The translations under genes and the position numbers were made by a program. Under the pieces are notes generated by a model. It was not told where the DNA came from and did not search any database. It saw nothing but the letters and a program-made list of their open reading frames with translations. Below, one piece after another: positions 1-6,026 of a stretch of 7,517 nucleotides of DNA. Source of the stretch: Clostridia bacterium (lineage in GTDB: Bacteria; Bacillota; Clostridia; Oscillospirales; Acutalibacteraceae); the NCBI GenBank assembly GCA_017381395.1, contig JAFOCH010000006.1, forward strand, positions 1 to 7,517, read 5' to 3'. Each line of letters opens with the position of its first letter. The stretch's first letter is position 1.

Positions 1-816
1 AACCAAATATTCATCGGTTCCGAGGGTACTTTAGGTATTATCACAAAGGCTCAGATTCGTATTTTCGACCAACCTGAAGAAAGACGTTTCCGTGGATTCT
101 TATTCCAAGATATGACAGGTGCTTTCAAGGCTTCTCGCGAACTTCTGCAAAAATTTAAGCCCTCTGTTATGCGTCTTTACGACGAGGCTGAAACCGCTTC
201 TCTTATTAAGAAGATTGTTGGTGTTGAGCGCAAGGGCGCATTTATGAACATCGCTTACGAGGGTGTAAAGGAAATGGTCGAGGTTGAGGAAAAAATCCTT
301 CTCGAAACCTTTGCAAAGTACGGCGCCGAGGATTTGGGCAGCGAATATGGCGAAAAATGGTGGAAGGAAAAGATCACCTTCTTCTATCCCGGTCACATGA
401 TGGACATTCCGCAGATGTTCGGCACAATGGATACCATCGCACCTTACGGAAAGATTGAAGAAATTTACTGGGCAATGAAGGAAGCTATCGAAACCAACTT
501 CCCGCAGGCAAAGTTTATTGCTCACTTCTCGCATTGGTACGAGTGGGGTTCGATGATTTACGACCGCTTTATTGTCGAGGGCAAGGATGTTCCCGAGGAT
601 CCGGTCGAAGCATTGCGCTTGCATCAGGCAATCTGGACATGTGGTGTCAGAGCGGCCCTCGCTCACGGCGGCGTTGTAAACGACCACCACGGCGTAGGAA
701 TCAAGCTTGGTCGCTTGATGAAGGAGCAGTACGGCCCCGCAATGCAGGTATTCGAAGGACTTAAAAAGTCACTTGACCCCAACGGAATAATGAATCCGTT
801 TAAGTTGGGACTTTAA
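1..816 (+). CDS. FAD-linked oxidase C-terminal part, AGPS/GlcD-like (5'-truncated by window)
   Basis: C-terminal 271 residues of a VAO/PCMH-type flavoprotein; the reading frame is open from base 1, so the start and most of the FAD-binding domain lie upstream. Fragment residues 6-15 read GSEGTLGIIT, the conserved end of the FAD-binding domain in GlcD, D-lactate dehydrogenase and alkyl-DHAP synthase (AGPS). Later blocks recall AGPS more than GlcD: MRLYD (57-61), an aromatic active-site stretch HFSHWYEWGSMIYDRF (175-190), then DHHGVG (228-233) and the family C-terminus LDPNGIMNP (258-266). The enzymes oxidise hydroxyacids (GlcD-like) or exchange an acyl for an alkyl group on DHAP (AGPS). An Fe-S protein follows 21 bases later and an ETF lies in the same gene run, which favours a dehydrogenase passing electrons to Fe-S/ETF over ether-lipid synthesis. 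Flavoprotein class is secure; substrate is unknown. Confidence 0.88.
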   Translation, partial: NQIFIGSEGTLGIITKAQIRIFDQPEERRFRGFLFQDMTGAFKASRELLQKFKPSVMRLYDEAETASLIKKIVGVERKGAFMNIAYEGVKEMVEVEEKILLETFAKYGAEDLGSEYGEKWWKEKITFFYPGHMMDIPQMFGTMDTIAPYGKIEEIYWAMKEAIETNFPQAKFIAHFSHWYEWGSMIYDRFIVEGKDVPEDPVEALRLHQAIWTCGVRAALAHGGVVNDHHGVGIKLGRLMKEQYGPAMQVFEGLKKSLDPNGIMNPFKLGL

Positions 817-837
817 TAGAACGGGAGGAAAATAGCT

Positions 838-1923
838 ATGATAATGTCAGAAAAATGTAAACAGCACGTTGATTCCTGCCGTTTTTGTTGGATGTGCCAT
901 CACATTTGCCCCATCGGTAACGCTACCGGTCAGGAAAGAAATACCGCCAGAGCCAGAGCGCTCGGCATCTCGCTTGTAAATCGCGAGGCGATTGAATTGG
1001 CGGAAATTATGGATAATATCTACGAGTGCTGCACCTGCGGAGCTTGCGTTCACGACTGTATCACCGGTTGGGACCCCGTAATGTTCACAAAGGAAGCACG
1101 TTTGCAGGCCGCCTTGGAAGGAGTAACCCCCGATTATATCAAGGATTTGGTTGCTAACTGCCTCGAAACGGGCAACGCCTATGGCAAAACTGCCACCTGC
1201 GAAACTCTTGCCGCTGCAATAAAGGCGCACGCTGATAAAAAGGACACCCTTCTTTTACTTGGCGTTGATGCAAAGTTTATGGCTTGCGAGCAGGCGCTTA
1301 AAGCAATCCAGGTGCTTGACAAAGCCGCCGTTGATTTCACAGTTTTAGATAACGAACCCGCTAGTGGCGCACAGCTCGACTTCCTTATTGGTGCCGCTAA
1401 CGAAACAAAGCAGCAGATGACCGCCTGTGCAAAGGAGCTCGGCGAGTACAAAACGGTCGTCGTTTACGATCCGACCGACGCAAAGGCCATCAAGCAGCTT
1501 TATAAAGAGTATGGCATCGATGTTGATGCCGAGGTTGTTACATACACCACTTTTGTAGCAGGTCTTTTAAAGGACGGCAAGTTAGAGCCGAAAAATAGCG
1601 GCGAATCGGTAGTTTTCCAGGATCCGTATCAGCTTTCGCGCGACCTTAACGAAACCGAAGAAGCACGTGAAATTATTATGTCCTATGCCGTTCTCGGCGA
1701 AATGCTTTTAAATCGCGCCGAAACCGTTTGGGCAGGTAATATCCTTATGGCGCAGTACATCCCCGACATTGTAAAGAAGGTTGCCGAGCGCAGAATTTTC
1801 AACGCAACTTCAATCGGCGCAGATACCATCGTTACCGCTTGCGTTGGAGAGTACGTTTCGCTGAAAGCCGTAGAGCAGGATAAGGTAAAGATTATTTCTA
1901 TTGAAGACCTCATTTTAGGTTGA
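838..1923 (+). CDS. Fe-S protein, GlcF/GlpC/HdrD-like, with degenerate CCG domains
   Basis: 361 residues, ATG start 9 bases after GGGAGG (823-828); a second in-frame ATG at 844 is too far from that site. Two classical [4Fe-4S] motifs lie near the N-terminus: C14-x2-C17-x2-C20-x3-C24-P and C64-x2-C67-x2-C70-x3-C74. The rest has the layout of the two CCG domains found in GlcF, GlpC and HdrB/D, but the ligand cysteines are gone: NEPASGAQL (172-180) stands where EPCCG is usual, VVVYDPTD (207-214) where a CPxC is usual, QDPYQLSR (261-268) where HDPCHLGR is usual, VWAGN (297-301) where a CCG is usual; only C335 of the last block survives. Likely a cytoplasmic electron carrier between the flavoprotein encoded just upstream and an acceptor such as the ETF. 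Partner assignment is inferred from adjacency. The family alignment was done from memory. Confidence 0.87.
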   Translation: MIMSEKCKQHVDSCRFCWMCHHICPIGNATGQERNTARARALGISLVNREAIELAEIMDNIYECCTCGACVHDCITGWDPVMFTKEARLQAALEGVTPDYIKDLVANCLETGNAYGKTATCETLAAAIKAHADKKDTLLLLGVDAKFMACEQALKAIQVLDKAAVDFTVLDNEPASGAQLDFLIGAANETKQQMTACAKELGEYKTVVVYDPTDAKAIKQLYKEYGIDVDAEVVTYTTFVAGLLKDGKLEPKNSGESVVFQDPYQLSRDLNETEEAREIIMSYAVLGEMLLNRAETVWAGNILMAQYIPDIVKKVAERRIFNATSIGADTIVTACVGEYVSLKAVEQDKVKIISIEDLILG

Positions 1924-1927
1924 GAGG
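1922..1927 (+). promoter_or_regulatory. Ribosome binding site that fixes the aldolase start
   Basis: GAGAGG lies 10 bases before ATG 1938 and overlaps the TGA stop of the Fe-S protein gene (1921-1923). An in-frame TTG at 1920 would give a six-residue longer protein, but that codon precedes this site and the extra residues do not resemble the family N-terminus. The start is therefore taken as 1938. The overlap of stop codon and ribosome binding site suggests translational coupling. Confidence 0.7.
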
Positions 1928-1937
1928 TAGTGCAAAA

Positions 1938-2777
1938 ATGTTAATTGATTTAAAAACCATTCTCACCTTGGCGGAAAAGGGTAATTTCTGCATCCCCGCG
2001 TTTAACGTGTATAATATGGAAAGCGTAATGGGCGTTATCAAAGCGGCTGAAGAGGCAAAAGCACCCATCATTATGCAGGTTTATCCCCGACTGATGAAGG
2101 AAGAAACGGGATATTACCTTTCTCCCATCATTCTCGCCGCCGCTAAAAATGCGTCTGTACCCGTTTGTTTCCATCTCGACCACGGTCCGAGCGAGCTCGA
2201 AACCACCCGTTCCATTCGTTACGGAGCAACCGGTGTTATGCTCGACGGCTCGACCTTGCCGTTTGAAGAAAATATCGCTTTGACCAAGAGAGTGGTCGAC
2301 GTTTGCGATTACGTTGGCGTTCAGGTCGAAGGTGAGCTTGGTCACGTCGGCACAACGGCTGACAAGGATATGGACGAATTTACCACCCCCGAGGACGCAA
2401 AGCGTTTTGTAGAAGAAACGGGTGTAGTTTGTCTGGCGGTTGCGGTTGGTACCGCACACGGCAGATATTCAAAGCCGCCCAAGCTCGACATCGAGCGCAT
2501 CGAGGCAATTCGTGCCGCTACTAATAATACGGCACTCGTTTTGCACGGCGGCTCGGGCGTCCCTGATGAAGAAATTAAAAAGGCGGTAAAGGCAGGTATC
2601 CGCAAAATGAATTTTGCTACCGATATTTGCTACACCTTTCTCGACAGCTGCCACGAGGATCTGCACAAGCCCGACAGAGCAGTTGCTATTGATAATTTTA
2701 TGAAAAATCCCATCCAGGCGGTTAAGGAATTCTGTATTTCCAGAATAAAGCTTGTCGGTGCGGACGGAAAGGCGTAA
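1938..2777 (+). CDS. Class II (zinc-dependent) ketose-bisphosphate-type aldolase, GatY/KbaY/IolJ/FBA family
   Basis: 279 residues, the usual length for GatY, KbaY and IolJ. The family cleaves a phosphorylated ketose or keto acid into DHAP and an aldehyde, using zinc. Key elements are all present: FHLDHG (78-83) with catalytic D81 and zinc ligand H82; VMLDGS (100-105); EGELGHVG (131-138); GTAHG (171-175) with zinc ligand H174; LHGGSG (202-207) with zinc ligand H203; and the phosphate-binding NFATD (225-229). The C-terminus GADGKA resembles the GSAGKA end of IolJ and Fba. Stop TAA is followed after three bases by the PfkB kinase start, so kinase and aldolase are probably made together and act in sequence. 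With the IolB-like gene, a 2-deoxy-5-keto-gluconate-6-phosphate aldolase (IolJ) role is plausible. Fructose, tagatose or sulfofructose 1-phosphate-type substrates cannot be excluded from sequence. Confidence 0.93.
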   Translation: MLIDLKTILTLAEKGNFCIPAFNVYNMESVMGVIKAAEEAKAPIIMQVYPRLMKEETGYYLSPIILAAAKNASVPVCFHLDHGPSELETTRSIRYGATGVMLDGSTLPFEENIALTKRVVDVCDYVGVQVEGELGHVGTTADKDMDEFTTPEDAKRFVEETGVVCLAVAVGTAHGRYSKPPKLDIERIEAIRAATNNTALVLHGGSGVPDEEIKKAVKAGIRKMNFATDICYTFLDSCHEDLHKPDRAVAIDNFMKNPIQAVKEFCISRIKLVGADGKA

Positions 2778-2780
2778 TCT

Positions 2781-3692
2781 ATGGTAAAAATAGTAGGAAT
2801 AGGAGCAAACGTTTTTGACACTCTCTATAATATCCCTACATACCCGACCGAAGATACAAAAATGAGAGCCACCGCCTGTAAAACGGCGGGTGGCGGACCG
2901 GTTGCAACGGGTCTGGTCGCGGCACAAAAATTGGGTGAAAACACCGCTTATATCGGTGTTTTATCCGATGACAACGGCGGCCGCTTTTTAAAGAGTGACT
3001 TTGAAAAATACGGGGTTGGCACCGATTTAATCGAGGTCAAATCGGGGTATCGTTCCTTTGCGTCGGTGCTGTGGCTTTGTGCCGATACGGCTAGTCGCAC
3101 CTGCGTTTTTGACAAGGGGGATTTGCCTCCGCTCGTTTTAACCGAGGAGCAAAAGCAGGCAATTCGCGATGCCGAAATTCTGATGGTTGACGGAAACGAA
3201 ATGGACGCCGCTGTGGACGCTGCCGCTATTGCTCGCGACAGCGGGACAAAGGTGCTTTACGATTGCGGCGGATTGTATGAAGGAGTCGAGCGATTACTGG
3301 CTCTGACCGATATAATGATTCCGTCGGAGGAGTTTGCGCTCGGTCACACGGGCTGCGCTACGGCAGCGGAAGCGGCAAAAAAGCTTTTTGACCTCTATTC
3401 ACCCGAAATCGTTGTAATCACTCAGGGTAAGCGCGGCGGCATAATTTACGACGGCGAAAAGGTCACCGAATATCCCATTTATCCTGCCAATGTCGTTGAC
3501 TCAAACGGCTCGGGAGACGTGTTTCACGGAGCGTTTGCGGCGGCACGGGTAAAGAACTTTGACTACCTTAAATGTTGCCATTTTTCGAGCGCGGTATCGG
3601 CCATCAAATGTACCGGTATTGGCGCCAGAGAAAGTGTACCCGATTTTGAAAGTGTAAAGAATTACTTAAAGGAGAACGGCTATGAACTTTAA
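2781..3692 (+). CDS. PfkB/ribokinase-family sugar kinase
   Basis: 303 residues. It begins three bases after the aldolase stop, with a modest ribosome site AAAGG (2768-2772) inside the aldolase 3' end. PfkB signature 1 is TAGGGPVATGLVAAQKLG (35-52); signature 2 is DSNGSGDVFHGAFA (240-253), where D246 is the expected catalytic base and GSG forms the anion hole; ITQGKRGG (213-220) is the nucleotide-site strand. It should transfer phosphate from ATP to a sugar or sugar-acid hydroxyl, making the substrate of the neighbouring aldolase. By position it could be IolC (5-dehydro-2-deoxygluconokinase), but the GGGP glycine run, DVFHGA and the AIKCTGIGARESVPD tail remind me more of the YihV (sulfofructose kinase) branch. 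The residues I recall as sulfonate-binding in YihV (an Arg and an Asn) do not appear to be kept. Family is certain; substrate is open. Confidence 0.93.
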   Translation: MVKIVGIGANVFDTLYNIPTYPTEDTKMRATACKTAGGGPVATGLVAAQKLGENTAYIGVLSDDNGGRFLKSDFEKYGVGTDLIEVKSGYRSFASVLWLCADTASRTCVFDKGDLPPLVLTEEQKQAIRDAEILMVDGNEMDAAVDAAAIARDSGTKVLYDCGGLYEGVERLLALTDIMIPSEEFALGHTGCATAAEAAKKLFDLYSPEIVVITQGKRGGIIYDGEKVTEYPIYPANVVDSNGSGDVFHGAFAAARVKNFDYLKCCHFSSAVSAIKCTGIGARESVPDFESVKNYLKENGYEL

Positions 3693-4476
3693 GAAATCAT
3701 ATAAATCGACAAGTGGATATACACCCATTTGTAAAATAGGCGAATGCAGTCTTAAAAAGCTTGAGTTTGGTATTATCGAACTCGAGCCGGGCAAAAGATG
3801 GCTTTTCGACACCGAGGGCAAGGAGTATGCCTTTATAATGCTCGAGGGCTACTGTAATTTAGAGGTTGACGGCGAGGTTTATAAGAATATCGGTAATAGA
3901 CAAACCGTTTTTGAAAATCGAAAGGCCGAAAGCTTCTATATGCCCAGGGATCAAAAGTTTGCAATAGAAGCCGTGACTAAGATTAAAATTGCCGTTTGCG
4001 GTACTCCCGTTGATGAAAAAACACAGCATCAGGTATTCCGCGAATCGCACGTTAAGTTAAAGGTGCTGGGCGAGGTACCTTATCAGCGCGAAACCAGCTT
4101 CATCATCGACGGCGATTCCAATGCAAAGGTGCTTACAATAGGCGAATGCTATTGCACTGAGGGCAACTGGGCGGGATTCCCCCCTCACAAGCACGACGTG
4201 AATAATATGCCCCACGAATGCATCGCGGAGGAGATTTATTACTTCCTCTTTGATCCCAAGCAGGGATTTGCCGTGCAGTGCCTTTATACCGACGACGGCT
4301 TAATTGACGAAGCGTATAGGGTAAAAAATGATGAGCTCGTCGAGTTTCCGAGGGGTTACCATACCACCGTTGCCACTCCCGGATACCAAACCTATTTTCT
4401 GTGGATTATGGCGGGTGATTATCAGGGCTTTAATCGAAGCTCCGACCCCGACCACGCGTGGATTGAAAATAGATAA
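3682..4476 (+). CDS. iolB: IolB-like 5-deoxy-glucuronate isomerase family protein
   Basis: 264 residues, with a strong ribosome site AAAGGAG (3668-3674) seven bases before the ATG; the first 11 bases overlap the 3' end of the kinase gene, implying translational coupling. It is a bicupin of the IolB/KduI family: FPPHKHD (166-172), AEEIYYFLFDPKQGFAVQ (182-199), LYTDD (201-205), ELVEFPRGYHTTVATPGY (218-235), then DPDHAWI (255-261), closely following the IolB C-terminal cupin. Expected metal ligands are H169, H171, a glutamate at 183 or 184, and H227. IolB isomerises 5-deoxy-glucuronate to 2-deoxy-5-keto-gluconate, which IolC phosphorylates and IolJ cleaves, matching the two genes upstream. No iolD, iolE or iolG is in the window, so a related aldose-ketose isomerisation of another sugar acid is possible. 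Family call is confident; exact substrate less so. Confidence 0.85.
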   Translation: MNFKKSYKSTSGYTPICKIGECSLKKLEFGIIELEPGKRWLFDTEGKEYAFIMLEGYCNLEVDGEVYKNIGNRQTVFENRKAESFYMPRDQKFAIEAVTKIKIAVCGTPVDEKTQHQVFRESHVKLKVLGEVPYQRETSFIIDGDSNAKVLTIGECYCTEGNWAGFPPHKHDVNNMPHECIAEEIYYFLFDPKQGFAVQCLYTDDGLIDEAYRVKNDELVEFPRGYHTTVATPGYQTYFLWIMAGDYQGFNRSSDPDHAWIENR

Positions 4477-4491
4477 TGTTTTTGATACAAT
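4463..4491 (+). promoter_or_regulatory. Predicted sigma-70-type promoter for the FGGY kinase-ETF pair
   Basis: TTGAAA (4463-4468) and TACAAT (4486-4491) are separated by exactly 17 bases, with AT-rich spacer. Transcription would start near 4498, about 50 bases before the FGGY kinase ATG. The -35 box lies in the last codons of the IolB-like gene. The -10 box overlaps the left arm of the palindrome at 4487-4522. Seen directly in sequence; activity is inferred. Confidence 0.6.
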
Positions 4492-4522
4492 AGAGATATG
4501 CGATATAGCATATCTCTATTGT
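4487..4522. repeat. Perfect 15-bp inverted repeat, likely operator (or RNA hairpin)
   Basis: ACAATAGAGATATGC (4487-4501) and its exact reverse complement (4508-4522) flank a six-base centre GATATA. It overlaps the -10 box and predicted transcription start of the promoter at 4463-4491, a typical repressor-operator position. No T-run follows on either strand, so it is not a normal intrinsic terminator. In read-through transcripts from upstream it could fold as an RNA hairpin and affect decay or spacing of the two operon halves; a transcript starting near 4498 would lack most of the left arm, which favours action as DNA. Confidence 0.7.
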
Positions 4523-4533
4523 GGCATTTATAA

Positions 4534-4541
4534 AAAGGAAG
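4534..4541 (+). promoter_or_regulatory. Ribosome binding site that fixes the FGGY kinase start
   Basis: AAAGGAAG ends nine bases before ATG 4551. An in-frame GTG at 4521 would add ten residues, but it sits in the palindrome's right arm, lacks its own ribosome site, and would read through this one. The ATG gives the family-typical opening MKYLLGIDFG. Confidence 0.7.
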
Positions 4542-4550
4542 AAATGTAAA

Positions 4551-6026
4551 ATGAAATATCTATTAGGTATAGATTTCGGTGGCGGAGCATCAAAGGCAAC
4601 GCTGATAAATACCGATGGCGAGTTTATCGCCGAAAACACTGTCGAATATCCTACCCTTTATCCTGAAATCGGTGCTTGTGAACAGGCACCGCAGGACTGG
4701 ATAGCTGCCCTTTGCGAGAATAGCAAGGCATTACTGACCAAAAGCGGAATTGACGCAGGGGATATATTGGCGGTGGCTCTCGATTCGGCTACCCACACCT
4801 TTCTCGTTTGCGACGGCGAGTATAAGCCGCTTCGCAACGCTATCCATTGGACAGACACGCGTTCAAAGGAGCAGGCCGACAAGCTTAACCGAGATTTCGG
4901 GGACGAAATTTTTGCCAAAACCTTTCACAAGCCGGGTACAATTTGGACTCTGCCTCAGCTCATTTGGCTGAGCGAAAAGGAACCCGAAACCTTTGCTAAA
5001 ATCAAATATATTTTCTTCGAAAAGGATTATATCCGCTACTTTTTGACCGACGTTTTTTGCACCGATTATATCGAGGCGGAGGGCAGTATGCTTTTTGACT
5101 GCAACGCTATGCAGTGGGACGCAAAGCTTTGCGATTTGTCAGGGATTACTGCCGATATGCTTCCTCCCGTGGTAAAGCCCACCGACGTCATCGGAAAGGT
5201 CACCTCGTCGGCGGCAAAGGCAACCGGACTGAGTGAAGGTACACCCGTTATCTGTGGTACGACCGATACTGTTATGGAGGTATTTGCTTCGGGTGCTGTT
5301 AAAAAGGGGCAAATGACCTTAAAACTTGCTACCGCAGGACGAATTTGCGTTATTACCGATAGAACCTATCCTGATATTAATCTAATCAACTATTCCCATT
5401 TTATCGACGGACTATATTATCCCGGCACCGCGACAAAGTCGTGCGCGGCATCATATCGTTGGTTTAGGGATACCTTTGGCGGCGATTACAAGGAGCTTGA
5501 TGCAGCGGCATCAGAGGTGCCAATCGGCTGCGACGGGCTAGTTTTTCACCCCTATCTGAATGGGGAGCTTACGCCCTACGCCAATCCGAATTTGTGTGCC
5601 GATTTCGTAGGGGTTCGCGCATCTCATACAAAGGCGCATTTTACCCGCGCAGTGCTCGAAGGTGTCGCAATGAGTATGCTCGATTGCAAGCAAGCACTTG
5701 ATAGCTTAAATGTTTCGCACGACAGCTCGGCTATAATTATCGGCGGCGGCGGAAAAAGTCCATTGTGGCGCCAAATTATTTCCGATGCGCTCGGAATCGA
5801 GCTTATCGAGATGAAATATACCGATTCTTCGTTCGGTAGCGCAATGCTTGCGGGAATTGCCGTAGGCGTATTTGAAAATGCCGAACAGGCGGTCAAAAAA
5901 TGTAATAAGGTTGTTTCGTCAACCCTTCCAAATCACGAAAATACAATGAAATATAACGAGCTTTTCAAAAAATATAAAGCAATTCAAAAGGCATTGGAAC
6001 CCATTTATAACGGTGAATATTTATGA
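4551..6026 (+). CDS. FGGY-family carbohydrate kinase (xylulokinase-like)
   Basis: 491 residues, normal for the family. Two actin-like domains: LLGIDFGGGASK (4-15) is the first phosphate loop; NAIHWTDTRS (96-105) is the sugar-side segment; FFEKDYIRYFLTD (155-167) and GSMLFD (178-183) match xylulokinase blocks; CGTTDT (235-240) carries D239, the expected catalytic base; GGGGKSPLWRQI (398-409) and SFGSAMLAG (427-435) form the ATP site. It phosphorylates a free sugar or polyol using ATP. Where xylulokinases have a QMHG sugar-contact motif, this protein reads DSATHTF (78-84), so D-xylulose should not be assumed. The gene probably has its own promoter and overlaps the ETF gene by ATGA (6023-6026). 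It gives the region a second kinase besides PfkB, so either two sugars enter or two intermediates are phosphorylated. Confidence 0.92.
   Translation: MKYLLGIDFGGGASKATLINTDGEFIAENTVEYPTLYPEIGACEQAPQDWIAALCENSKALLTKSGIDAGDILAVALDSATHTFLVCDGEYKPLRNAIHWTDTRSKEQADKLNRDFGDEIFAKTFHKPGTIWTLPQLIWLSEKEPETFAKIKYIFFEKDYIRYFLTDVFCTDYIEAEGSMLFDCNAMQWDAKLCDLSGITADMLPPVVKPTDVIGKVTSSAAKATGLSEGTPVICGTTDTVMEVFASGAVKKGQMTLKLATAGRICVITDRTYPDINLINYSHFIDGLYYPGTATKSCAASYRWFRDTFGGDYKELDAAASEVPIGCDGLVFHPYLNGELTPYANPNLCADFVGVRASHTKAHFTRAVLEGVAMSMLDCKQALDSLNVSHDSSAIIIGGGGKSPLWRQIISDALGIELIEMKYTDSSFGSAMLAGIAVGVFENAEQAVKKCNKVVSSTLPNHENTMKYNELFKKYKAIQKALEPIYNGEYL

Noticed and set aside
100..690. Long open frame on the minus strand opposite the oxidase (196 codons)
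   Set aside because: The + strand frame carries conserved GSEGTLGIIT, DHHGVG and C-terminal motifs. The minus-strand translation shows no domain and has no ribosome site or operon context; it is a by-product of codon bias.
1920..1937. TTG at 1920 as the aldolase start
   Set aside because: It lies before the ribosome site GAGAGG and overlaps the previous stop. ATG 1938 gives the normal family N-terminus and length.
2781..3692. Firm naming of the kinase as IolC or as sulfofructose kinase (YihV)
   Set aside because: Context suggests the first and overall motifs the second, but the signature residues for neither are secure, so only the family name is given.
4487..4522. The palindrome as a rho-independent terminator after the IolB-like gene
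   Set aside because: The stem is AT-rich and is followed by GTGGCATTTATA, with no T-run on either strand. Its overlap with a promoter -10 box fits an operator better.
4521..4550. GTG at 4521 as the start of the FGGY kinase
   Set aside because: It lacks an upstream ribosome site, sits in the palindrome arm, and adds a lysine-rich leader not seen in the family. ATG 4551 has AAAGGAAG at proper spacing and the usual MKYLLGIDFG opening.
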